A DNA stretch of 54,534 nt, taken from the NCBI RefSeq assembly GCF_013464915.1, contig NZ_RAVT01000002.1, positions 37,015-91,548 on the forward strand, read 5' to 3'. A program made the translations under genes and the position numbers. Source of the stretch: Stenotrophomonas maltophilia. GTDB lineage: Bacteria; Pseudomonadota; Gammaproteobacteria; Xanthomonadales; Xanthomonadaceae. This document shows, piece after piece, positions 16,462 to 24,050 of this stretch. The notes under the pieces are model-generated. The model ran no database searches. It saw only the letters and a list, made by a program, of their open reading frames with translations, and had not been told where the DNA came from. Position 1 is the stretch's first letter. Each line of letters begins with the position of its first letter.

Positions 16462-17132
16462 ATCCGCACCACCATCTGCACGAATCCACGCTGATGAGCT
16501 ACGCCGCAGGCGCGCTTCCTGCGCCGTTGAGCATCGTGGCGGGCGCCCATCTGGAGCAGTGTGCGCATTGCCGCCAGCGCCTGCGCGACGCAGAGGCGAT
16601 CGGCTCGGTGCTGCTGGAGCAGACCCAGCCGTCCGATGGGGACGTGCGCCGCGAACGGTTGCGCGAGGCAATGCTGATGCAGCTGTCCAGGGAAACGCCG
16701 ATGGCCGTGGCTGGAGCCGCGCGCCCGATGCCGAAGGAGCGCCCCGAGGCCGATCCCGATCATCTGCCGGTGTCACTGCATCCGTACTTTGGCACCTCGC
16801 TGGGTGGCCTGCGCTGGCGCTGGATGGCACCCGGTGTACATTGCATCCGCGCCGAGCAGATGCCCTCGCTGATCATGCTGAAGATCGCCCCTGGCAAGTG
16901 CCTGCCCATGCACAGCCATGGCCGCAGCGAGCTGACCCAGATCCTGCGGGGCTCGTACAACGATGCGCTGGGGTTGTTCGCGCCGGGCGACGTGGCGGAT
17001 CTGGATGAGGATGTGGAGCATCAGCCGGTGACCGCACCTGGCGTTCCCTGCATCTGCGTGTCCGCGCTGGATGCGCCACTGGTGTTCAGCGGCTGGCTGG
17101 CGCGGAAGATCCAGCGCTTTGTGAAGCTCTAG
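16458..17132 (+). CDS. chrR: ChrR family zinc anti-sigma factor with cupin domain
   Basis: 224 residues. The N-terminal ZAS domain has candidate ligands His6, His31, Cys35 and Cys38, the same spacing as the zinc site of Rhodobacter sphaeroides ChrR. The C-terminal cupin-like domain carries MHSHGRSE and a later EHQP, a second HxH-E-H metal site needed in the known system for release on singlet oxygen. It would hold RpoE inactive in the cytoplasm. The GTG start at 16458 overlaps the sigma stop and follows a strong GGGAGG, so the two proteins are made at matched levels. Confidence 0.94.
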   Translation: MNPHHHLHESTLMSYAAGALPAPLSIVAGAHLEQCAHCRQRLRDAEAIGSVLLEQTQPSDGDVRRERLREAMLMQLSRETPMAVAGAARPMPKERPEADPDHLPVSLHPYFGTSLGGLRWRWMAPGVHCIRAEQMPSLIMLKIAPGKCLPMHSHGRSELTQILRGSYNDALGLFAPGDVADLDEDVEHQPVTAPGVPCICVSALDAPLVFSGWLARKIQRFVKL

Positions 17133-17133
17133 G

Positions 17134-17835
17134 ATGAGTGCAGCGATGGCCACAGGCGCGCTGCGGGTTCTGCTGGCCGGTGCCGCGGGGCTGGTCGGGC
17201 AGGGTGTGGCCCTGGCCTGCCAGCGCTCGCCCCGGGTCGCCGATCTGACCGCACTGGTCCGGCGCCCGGGCAGCCTGAACGGTAGTGGCAGCGAGCTGAT
17301 CGTGCCGGACTTCCTCGGGATCCAGGAATTGCAGGATGATCTGTCGGGATTCGACGCCTGCTTCTACTGTGCCGGCGCTCCACCGGTGGGCACGGCCGAG
17401 GCCGAGTACCGGCGGGTGACACTGGACACCACCCTGGCCGTCGCCCGCGCCTGGGCCGCGGCAAATCCGCAGGGGTGCTTCCTGTATGTATCCGGTGCCG
17501 GCGCAGATGCGCGAAGCCGGTTCATGCCGTTGCGGATCAAGGGCGAGACCGAGCGGGCACTGCGGGCGCTGCCGGTTCGCACCGTCATGCTGCGTCCGGG
17601 TGGCGTACGCCCCGTGCAGGGTACCGGCACCCGTCATGGCCTGCTGAAGCCGCTGTACTGGGGTGGCGCGCCCTTGATGAAACTGGCGGGCGTGATCGCG
17701 CCATCGCTGGTGACCAGCAACCTGGCACTGGGCCAGGCGATGATTGCGCTGGCCGGCACGGAGCATCCGCCGGCCACGGTGGAGTGCGCGGACATCAACC
17801 GGATCGCGGCGGAGGTGCGCGAGCCGGTTGCCTGA
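17134..17835 (+). CDS. Atypical short-chain dehydrogenase/NAD(P)-binding protein
   Basis: 233 residues with a Rossmann start LLAGAAGLVGQGVALAC and YVSGAGADARSR in place of the classical YxxxK motif, so it belongs to the atypical SDRs (NmrA/HSCARG-like nucleotide binders). The RpoE-controlled cluster of R. sphaeroides also includes an SDR gene. It starts 1 base after the chrR stop and should share the rpoE transcript. Catalysis is uncertain without the usual Tyr-Lys pair. Confidence 0.85.
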   Translation: MSAAMATGALRVLLAGAAGLVGQGVALACQRSPRVADLTALVRRPGSLNGSGSELIVPDFLGIQELQDDLSGFDACFYCAGAPPVGTAEAEYRRVTLDTTLAVARAWAAANPQGCFLYVSGAGADARSRFMPLRIKGETERALRALPVRTVMLRPGGVRPVQGTGTRHGLLKPLYWGGAPLMKLAGVIAPSLVTSNLALGQAMIALAGTEHPPATVECADINRIAAEVREPVA

Positions 17836-17837
17836 CC

Positions 17838-20237
17838 TCAGTGCGCCGTACCTTCCAGCGCGATACGCACCGCCTGGGCCAGGTCGCTGCGGGTAAATGG
17901 CTTGGGCAGCAGCGCGGCCGCCCGGCCCTGGCTGCCGACCGCGTCGTGATCGCGTGGATAACCTGAGGTGAACAGGACGGCAACGTCGGGCCAGCGCCCG
18001 CGAACCTCGCGGACCAGTTCCCAGCCCGACATACCAGGCATCACCACGTCGGAGAACAACAGGTCGACCGTGGTGTCCGGCCGCTCCAGCAACCGCAGTG
18101 CGGACGGTCCGTCATGCGCTTCCAGTACGCGGTAGCCCAGCAGGCGCAGTGATTCAACCGTGTGCGCACGCACATCGTCGTTGTCCTCGGCCACCAGGAT
18201 GGTTTCCTCGCGTGGCGAGTAACCGGCCAGGCCGGTCAGTGGCGCGCTCGGCTCGCAGGGCAGGGCGAGCGCCGAACGCGGGAACATCATGGTGATGCTG
18301 GTGCCGCCGCCTTCCACCGAATCGATCAGTACATGGCCACCGGACTGCTTGACGAAGCCATGCACCATCGACAGGCCCAGGCCGGTGCCACGGCCAACCT
18401 GCTTGGTGGTGAAGAAGGGCTCGAACACGCGCGCCAGGGTGGCTGCGTCCATGCCGTGTCCGTTGTCGCGCACGCGAAGCATCACGTACTCGCCCGGCGC
18501 CGCGTCGGGGAACAGGGCAGCGTAGTCGTGGTCGAGATGGCTGTTGTCGACCTCGATCACCAGCCGGCCACCGTGGGGCATGGCATCGCGGGCGTTGACG
18601 GCCAGGTTGAGTACCGAGGCCTCCAGCTGGCTGACGTCGATTTCCACGCTCCAGATGTCCTCGGCGGCACGGATTTCCAGCTGCACCAGTTCGCCCAGCG
18701 CACGCTGCAGCATGTCATGCATGTCCAGCAGGCGGTCATTGAGGTTGGCCGCCTGGCTGTGCAGCGGCTGGCGGCGGGCAAATGCCAGCAGGCGCTGGGT
18801 CAGGCTGGCGGCGCGGCCCACGCCTTTCAGGGCATTGTCCAGGGCGCGGCCGACCAGCGCGGCCGGTTCGCCGGCCCGCTCGCTGAGCAGCATGGCGTGT
18901 TCGACGTTGCCGGAAATCACCGTCAGGATGTTGTTGAAGTCGTGGGCGATGCCGCCGGTGAGCTGGCCCACCGCTTCGATCTTCTGTGACTGGCGCAGCG
19001 CGTGTTCGGCCTGCAGCCGGGCGGTGGTTTCCACCGCTTCGGAGACCACGGCCGTAACCGCGCCGTCTGCGTCCAGCAGGGGACGGAACGAGAAGTCGAA
19101 GCTACGCCGTCCGGTCGGCAGCTCGATATCCAGTGCATGCAGCGAGCTATGGCCGTGCACGGCATCGGTGACGGCCTGAGCAACGGTCGTGGCGACCTCG
19201 TCGGTCGTGGCGAACCACGGCGACTGCATATAAGGCTGGCCCACCACATCCTTCTTGTCGGCCAGCACAGCGGCCAGCGACGCGACGTTGGCATCAACCA
19301 CGCCGCCGGAAAGATCGAGCAGTACCTGGTGCTGGAAGCTGGATTCGAAAATGGCCTGCAGGCGACGCTTGCTGGCCCTCAACTCGGCCGTGCGCGCCTG
19401 GACCTGCCGCTCCAGTTCCTGGTTGTCTTCGCGCAGCGCCAGCTCGGCCTGCTTCAGCTGGGAAACGTCGCTGCCCATGCAGATGTAGCCAACCACACCG
19501 CCGTCGGCCGCATGTTCCGGTACACAATCCATCTGCACGAATCGTGACTGGCCACTGCGATGGATCAGTTCCACCTGGAAGCTGGCGCGCTCGCCCTGAA
19601 GCACGCGCTCCAGGCTGGGCAACGCGTGCTCAAACGCAGAAATGCCACTGACTTCCCTTGCCGTGCGGCCCAGCAGTTCGGCAAGGCTGAAGCCATGCCA
19701 GTCCAGAAACGCCTTGTTGGCAAACCGGTAGCGATGGTCCTTGTCCAGCTGGGCGATCAGCGCAGGAACGGCGTCGGTCACCTGCTGCAACTGGGCCTGA
19801 CTGTCATTCAGGGCGGCCTGCGCGTGGGCCAGCCGGGTGCGCTCGTGCGCCTCCTGGCGGGCACGGCGGATCGCATCGGGCAAGCGTTGCAGGCGTTGCT
19901 TCACCACGTAGTCGCGGGCACCGCGCGTGAGCGCCTGCACAGCCAATTCCTCGGTCAGCGTGCCGGAGACAAAGATGAAAGGCGTCTGTGGCACGCGCTC
20001 GCGCGCCAGGGCAAGTGCAGCGTCGCCATCGAAGCCCGGCAGGACATGATCGGCCAGGATGACATCGAAGGCGCGATTCTCGATCGCCTCGATGAAGGCA
20101 TTGCGGGTCCACAGGCGCTCAGCCTCGAAGTCGAGGCCGGCCCGTTGCAGTTGTGCGGTGATCAACTCCGCATCAAGCGCACTGTCCTCCAGCATGAGGA
20201 TGCGCAGGCGCTCGCTGCGGCGCGATCCATCATGCAT
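17838..20237 (-). CDS. Hybrid histidine kinase with N- and C-terminal receivers and two PAS domains
   Basis: 799 residues, no membrane segment, so cytoplasmic. Parts in order: receiver (Asp63 in ILADHVLPG), PAS (about 155-275, ending in YICMGSDVSQL), coiled-coil linker, a second PAS (about 320-430), HisKA of the HDFNNIL type, HATPase with NLAVNARDAMP and GTGLGLSM, and a C-terminal receiver with LLFSDVVMPGMSG and PKPF. It starts 8 bases inside the stop of the upstream single-domain regulator and forms one operon with that gene and the bacteriophytochrome, so it probably integrates the light signal by phosphotransfer. The ORF open upstream to 20360 is ignored as it lies in the regulator gene. 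Confidence 0.9.
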   Translation of the reverse strand: MHDGSRRSERLRILMLEDSALDAELITAQLQRAGLDFEAERLWTRNAFIEAIENRAFDVILADHVLPGFDGDAALALARERVPQTPFIFVSGTLTEELAVQALTRGARDYVVKQRLQRLPDAIRRARQEAHERTRLAHAQAALNDSQAQLQQVTDAVPALIAQLDKDHRYRFANKAFLDWHGFSLAELLGRTAREVSGISAFEHALPSLERVLQGERASFQVELIHRSGQSRFVQMDCVPEHAADGGVVGYICMGSDVSQLKQAELALREDNQELERQVQARTAELRASKRRLQAIFESSFQHQVLLDLSGGVVDANVASLAAVLADKKDVVGQPYMQSPWFATTDEVATTVAQAVTDAVHGHSSLHALDIELPTGRRSFDFSFRPLLDADGAVTAVVSEAVETTARLQAEHALRQSQKIEAVGQLTGGIAHDFNNILTVISGNVEHAMLLSERAGEPAALVGRALDNALKGVGRAASLTQRLLAFARRQPLHSQAANLNDRLLDMHDMLQRALGELVQLEIRAAEDIWSVEIDVSQLEASVLNLAVNARDAMPHGGRLVIEVDNSHLDHDYAALFPDAAPGEYVMLRVRDNGHGMDAATLARVFEPFFTTKQVGRGTGLGLSMVHGFVKQSGGHVLIDSVEGGGTSITMMFPRSALALPCEPSAPLTGLAGYSPREETILVAEDNDDVRAHTVESLRLLGYRVLEAHDGPSALRLLERPDTTVDLLFSDVVMPGMSGWELVREVRGRWPDVAVLFTSGYPRDHDAVGSQGRAAALLPKPFTRSDLAQAVRIALEGTAH

Positions 20238-20697
20238 TGTGCTGCCCCGTACCGGAGGGGCGATGCGGCGGTGGCTGGTTGGTGATGCCCCAGAACATGC
20301 CCAGGCCCTGGATGGCGTCGAAGAATTCCTTGAAATCGACCGGCTTGACCACGAACGCATTGACGCCCAGTTCGTAGCTGCGCACCAGATCCTGCTCTTC
20401 GCGCGAGGAGGTCAGCATCACCACCGGCGTACTGCTCAGGTTCGAATCTCCACGGACCTGCTCCAGCACCTCCAGGCCGTTCACCTTGGGCAACTTCAGG
20501 TCCAGCAGCACCACCACCGGACCACCATGGTTGGCGCCGGCGAACTTGCCTTCGCAGCGCAGGTAATCCAGTGCTTCGGCGCCGTCACGTACATGGATGA
20601 CATCGTTCAGCAACTGGCAACGCGACAGCGCCGCCAGCGTCAGCTCTGCATCCTTGGGGCTGTCCTCTACCAGGAGGATCGGCCGCAGGTCCCTCAT
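20230..20697 (-). CDS. Single-domain response regulator (Rcp1-like)
   Basis: 155 residues consisting of a receiver only: acidic pair in LLVEDSPKDAE, phosphoacceptor Asp66 in VVLLDLKLPKVNG, switch residues in VVMLTSS, and a VKPVDF loop. Rcp1-type regulators are the usual direct partners of bacterial phytochromes. It overlaps the phytochrome stop by ATGA and the hybrid kinase start by 8 bases. There is no output domain, so it should shuttle phosphate to other proteins. Confidence 0.93.
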   Translation of the reverse strand: MRDLRPILLVEDSPKDAELTLAALSRCQLLNDVIHVRDGAEALDYLRCEGKFAGANHGGPVVVLLDLKLPKVNGLEVLEQVRGDSNLSSTPVVMLTSSREEQDLVRSYELGVNAFVVKPVDFKEFFDAIQGLGMFWGITNQPPPHRPSGTGQHNA

Positions 20698-22931
20698 GGG
20701 TGATCTCCTGTGGAACGGGGTAGGGTGAAATGGATCGTGGCGCCCTTGCCGGGTTCGCCCTCGGCCCAGGTCCTGCCGCCATGGCGGCCGACGATACGGC
20801 GCACATTGGCCAGGCCGATGCCGGTGCCTTCGAATTCCTCGACGTGATGCAGGCGCTGGAACACGCCGAACAACTTGTCGACATAGCGCATGTCGAAACC
20901 GCAGCCGTTGTCGCGCACGAAGAAGTGGTCCTCCTCATCGAGGCGCTCATGGCCGATCTCGATCACCGCCTGCTCGCGCTCGCGGGTGAACTTGACCGCG
21001 TTGGCCAGCAGGTTCTGCCAGACCAGGCGCAGCATCGTCGGGTCGGCCTCCACCTCCGGCAGCGGTGCCATCGTCCACCGCACCTCGCGGCCTGCGTAGT
21101 CCAGCGCCAGGCTCCTGCGGACATCCGCGGCCAGCGCGGCCATGTCCAGCCGCACCCGGCCGAGCGTGGAACGGCCCATCTGCGAGAAGCTCAGCAGGTC
21201 GTCCACCAACGTTCCGGCGGATTTGGCCGACTCCACGATCGTATCCAGGAAGCGGCGCTCGGTATCATTGAGGCGTTCGCCGGCCGAGCTGCCCAGCAGC
21301 TCCGAGTAACCGACGATATGGCGGAATGGCGCGCGCAGGTCATGGCTGACCGAATAGGAGAATGCCTCCAGTTCCTTGTTGCTGCGCAGGAGTTGTTCGT
21401 TCAGCTCGGCCATTTCCTCGGCCTTGCGCAAGACGATGTCGACGATGGCGGTTCGCATCTCGTGCGCGGCATCGCGATCGGCGTCACCCCATGGCAGGCT
21501 GCGCTGCTGCACGGTCTCCTTCCAGGCCTCAAAGGAGCTGCGCGGCGACAGTGCCACGTCGGGTGGGGCGGTCTTGCGTGGATCGCCGCCCCAGCGCACG
21601 GTGCGCACCACTTCGGGGCGGAACCACATCAGGTAGCTGTCATGCAGCTGGGAAATGGACACAGCGAGTACGCCGCTGGCCACATCGGACAGGCGCGCGC
21701 CCGCCGCCCAGTCGGCTGCCAAGTGCTCAGTGCAGTAGGCTTCCTGCCCGGCCTGCTGTGCGGCCAACCAGTCGGCCAGGGCCAGTACGTCGCCTGCCGG
21801 CGGGCACTGGCCGACGCGCATGCAGTCGCCCTTGTGCACGATGGCGGCGCCTGCTGCGCCGGTCAGCGACAGCAGGCTGGCTTCATCGTGGCGCAGCGCA
21901 GCCATGAAATCCTCGTCGCCGGCCATGCGTGCCAGCAGCTTGACCAGCACCGAACGCCGTGCCACGCGCTCCTCGATCGCGCGTGCACGCTCCTTCAGGG
22001 CAATCTGCAGCGACAGGATCTGGCCCATGAACTCACAGGCGGTGCGCACGTGGTAGGGCAGGCGGCGCGGCTGCACCGTATGGCACGACACCAGTCCCCA
22101 CAACTGGCCTTCATGCACCAGCGAGACCGACATCGACGCCCCGGTGCCCATGTTGCGCATGTACTGCAGGTGCACGGGGGAAACGCTGCGCAGTACGGCC
22201 AGGCTCAGGTCGGTCGGTGGCGCGTCGTGATGGTCCTCGGTCCGCATCAGCGGGGCAGGGGTATAGCTGTTGTCCGCGATCAACCGCACCCTGTTGCGGC
22301 GGTAGAGTTCGCGGGCCTGCGCAGGAATATCCGATTCAGGGAAGCGCAGGTCCAGGTACGAGGGCAACAGGCCATTGCCTTCCTCGGCCACCACGATGCC
22401 GTTCCAGCCGGCGTCGAATTGATAGACGAGGGTGCGATCGAAGCCGGTGAGCCGGCGCATGTGCGCGGCGGCCAGCTGGCACAGATCCTCCACCGTCGAG
22501 GCCGATTCGATGCCCGTCATGAGCTCGCGGATGGCCGGATACAGTTCTTCCAGCGAGCCGGGCTGGCCCGGAACCGGTGCCTCCAGCTCGACAAGGAGAT
22601 CGGTGGCGGAGCGATGCACCAGCAGCTGATGCCGGCCGTGACCATCCAGGTGCACTGCGCCCACATGCGCACTGCTACCGATGGTGGCCTGTTGGAGCAG
22701 CGCCTGGAATGGCGCCAGCACGCCACCAAGCACCTCGCTGACATGCTGCGTCAAAGGCTCGCCGAACTGTTGAAGAACGCTCGGCTGACTGATGGCCCGC
22801 TCGCGCACCCGCAGTGACTGCGGCTCCAGCACCAGGAGCACGCCGTAGGGCTGGATCGCACCGGGCGTATGAATCGGCTCGCGCGCACAACGGGACTGGG
22901 CAGTGTCGTGCGTGGACTCGGCAGAAGGCAT
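20694..22931 (-). CDS. bphP: Bacteriophytochrome (biliverdin-binding red/far-red sensor kinase)
   Basis: 745 residues with the PAS-GAF-PHY-kinase layout. The chromophore Cys is Cys15 in CAREPIHTPGAIQPYG; the GAF segment has LRFPESDIPAQARELY, close to the canonical FPASDIPAQAR. PHY lies at about 320-500, a helical spine carries SFEAWKETVQQRSLPW, and the kinase has the phospho-His in SYSVSHDLRAPFRH and ATP motifs NLLANAVKFT and GTGIGLAN. The codon before the ATG (22934) is an in-frame TTG; ATG 22931 is preferred. No heme oxygenase gene for biliverdin synthesis is visible in the window, which is unusual for a bphP locus. Confidence 0.94.
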   Translation of the reverse strand: MPSAESTHDTAQSRCAREPIHTPGAIQPYGVLLVLEPQSLRVRERAISQPSVLQQFGEPLTQHVSEVLGGVLAPFQALLQQATIGSSAHVGAVHLDGHGRHQLLVHRSATDLLVELEAPVPGQPGSLEELYPAIRELMTGIESASTVEDLCQLAAAHMRRLTGFDRTLVYQFDAGWNGIVVAEEGNGLLPSYLDLRFPESDIPAQARELYRRNRVRLIADNSYTPAPLMRTEDHHDAPPTDLSLAVLRSVSPVHLQYMRNMGTGASMSVSLVHEGQLWGLVSCHTVQPRRLPYHVRTACEFMGQILSLQIALKERARAIEERVARRSVLVKLLARMAGDEDFMAALRHDEASLLSLTGAAGAAIVHKGDCMRVGQCPPAGDVLALADWLAAQQAGQEAYCTEHLAADWAAGARLSDVASGVLAVSISQLHDSYLMWFRPEVVRTVRWGGDPRKTAPPDVALSPRSSFEAWKETVQQRSLPWGDADRDAAHEMRTAIVDIVLRKAEEMAELNEQLLRSNKELEAFSYSVSHDLRAPFRHIVGYSELLGSSAGERLNDTERRFLDTIVESAKSAGTLVDDLLSFSQMGRSTLGRVRLDMAALAADVRRSLALDYAGREVRWTMAPLPEVEADPTMLRLVWQNLLANAVKFTREREQAVIEIGHERLDEEDHFFVRDNGCGFDMRYVDKLFGVFQRLHHVEEFEGTGIGLANVRRIVGRHGGRTWAEGEPGKGATIHFTLPRSTGDHP

Positions 22932-23113
22932 CAAAGGCGGGACTCATGATTCGTGGATGGCTGGAATGGCCCAGCGTTGCATCCGGCATGCATGGATGGT
23001 GAAGCAAAAGCGTGCATCTGCATACCAGCACGTGCGCGTGAAGAACGTTTCATTCGAACCTGAATTCTTCATCCGAACATTCCAACGGCACTTGCCTGTT
23101 TCGCGAAAGGTAC

Positions 23114-23476
23114 ATGTGCGCTGCACGCGCGCTCGACACCGGCCTGCCTAAGGTGAACCCACATCCCTCAGTGACCACGTCCGTGAATCTGCAGACCTTG
23201 CCTTCAACGCCATACCGCATGCTTGCCGACAGCTGCCAGTTTGAACTGCTGGATGTGGATGCGCTGCAGGATCCGGCCAGTGGACGCCTGCTGCACCTGT
23301 ACTCGCTGGTTGCGCGATGCCTGTGCTGCGAAACGGTGTTCAAGGCGGAGGAGGGGCAGGGCCTGGTCAGCCACTCCGCCGCGCGGGTGGTGCGGTGTCC
23401 CACAGGCTGTGGCCAGCAGGCGTTCAAGCCGGCGTTGCTGCGTGCCTGGCAGCCGCAGCGCGTCGCACAGGCCTGA
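23114..23476 (+). CDS. Small Cys-rich protein of unknown function
   Basis: 120 residues. The middle has CLCC (about residues 70-73) and CPTGC (about 95-99), which suggests a zinc-ribbon-like metal site. There is no signal peptide or membrane segment. AAAGG about 6 bases before the ATG supports this start, although MLADSCQF at about residue 36 is an alternative. It is divergent from bphP and converges on tspO with a 16-base gap. I do not recognise the family. Confidence 0.6.
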   Translation: MCAARALDTGLPKVNPHPSVTTSVNLQTLPSTPYRMLADSCQFELLDVDALQDPASGRLLHLYSLVARCLCCETVFKAEEGQGLVSHSAARVVRCPTGCGQQAFKPALLRAWQPQRVAQA

Positions 23477-23492
23477 GTGTGCTGATGGCGGG

Positions 23493-23978
23493 TCACAGCA
23501 GCCCGGGATTGGCGCGCCATACCGCGAAGTTGAGCGCGGAAGCAAACGATATCCAGGCCAGGTAAGGCAGCAGCATCAGCGCCGCGCCGCGATGAATGCG
23601 GGCGAATGCAAGGATCGTTGCACAGACCAGGGTGATCAATACAAGAATGTCGGCGAAGGCCAGCGCACCGAGCTTCCAGCCGAAGAAAAGCCAGCTCCAT
23701 AGCGCATTGACGGCCACCTGCAGCAGATAGAGCGTCAGCGCCGGCCGTGCACCTCGCCACCCGCGCTGACGCCAGACCAGCCATGCAGCAACAGCCATCA
23801 TCGCGTAGAGCAGGGTCCATACCGGACCAAACACGCTCGCAGGCGGTGCCCAGGCAGGCAGGGTGAGGGTGGCGTAGAAGCTGGCGGCGGAAGTCGATGC
23901 CCATGCGCCGACTGCTGCCGCCGCAAAAGTGACCATGCCCCATCCCAGAAGACCCAGAGCCTGTGAACGCCGCCTCAT
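23493..23978 (-). CDS. tspO: TspO/MBR tryptophan-rich sensory membrane protein
   Basis: 161 residues, five predicted membrane helices, with family signatures WASTSAASFYATLTLPAWAPP, FGPVWTLLYAMMAVAAWLVW, NALWSWLFFGWK and PYLAWISFASALNFAVW. TspO binds porphyrins and other tetrapyrroles and in R. sphaeroides tunes photosynthesis-gene control; in non-phototrophs it is linked to oxidative stress. The ATG at 23978 is chosen because it lies 33 bases after the promoter -10 element with GGAG 9 bases upstream; earlier ATGs at 23993/23996 would leave almost no leader. It is probably a member of the RpoE regulon and sits beside the phytochrome operon. Confidence 0.92.
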   Translation of the reverse strand: MRRRSQALGLLGWGMVTFAAAAVGAWASTSAASFYATLTLPAWAPPASVFGPVWTLLYAMMAVAAWLVWRQRGWRGARPALTLYLLQVAVNALWSWLFFGWKLGALAFADILVLITLVCATILAFARIHRGAALMLLPYLAWISFASALNFAVWRANPGLL

Positions 23979-24011
23979 TCCGTACCGCTCCATCATGCCT
24001 ATACCAGTGCA

Positions 24012-24037
24012 TACGAACGGAAGCGGCAAATGGATGC
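24012..24037 (-). promoter_or_regulatory. ECF-type promoter of tspO (GCATCC-N16-CGTA)
   Basis: Minus strand GCATCC (24032-24037), 16 bases, CGTA (24012-24015), then T. It sits between the AsmA-like stop codon and tspO, 8 kb away from rpoE, which makes a by-chance similarity from local duplication unlikely. Confidence 0.75.
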
Positions 24038-24050
24038 AGGCCGGGTGCGA

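Noticed and set aside
20730-22817. Plus-strand open frame of 695 codons opposite bphP
   Set aside because: Antisense shadow of the phytochrome gene, rich in His, Gln, Arg and Ala with no domain.
22965-23010. GCATCC at 22980 as a sixth ECF promoter near bphP
   Set aside because: There is no CGTA 16 bases downstream on that strand.
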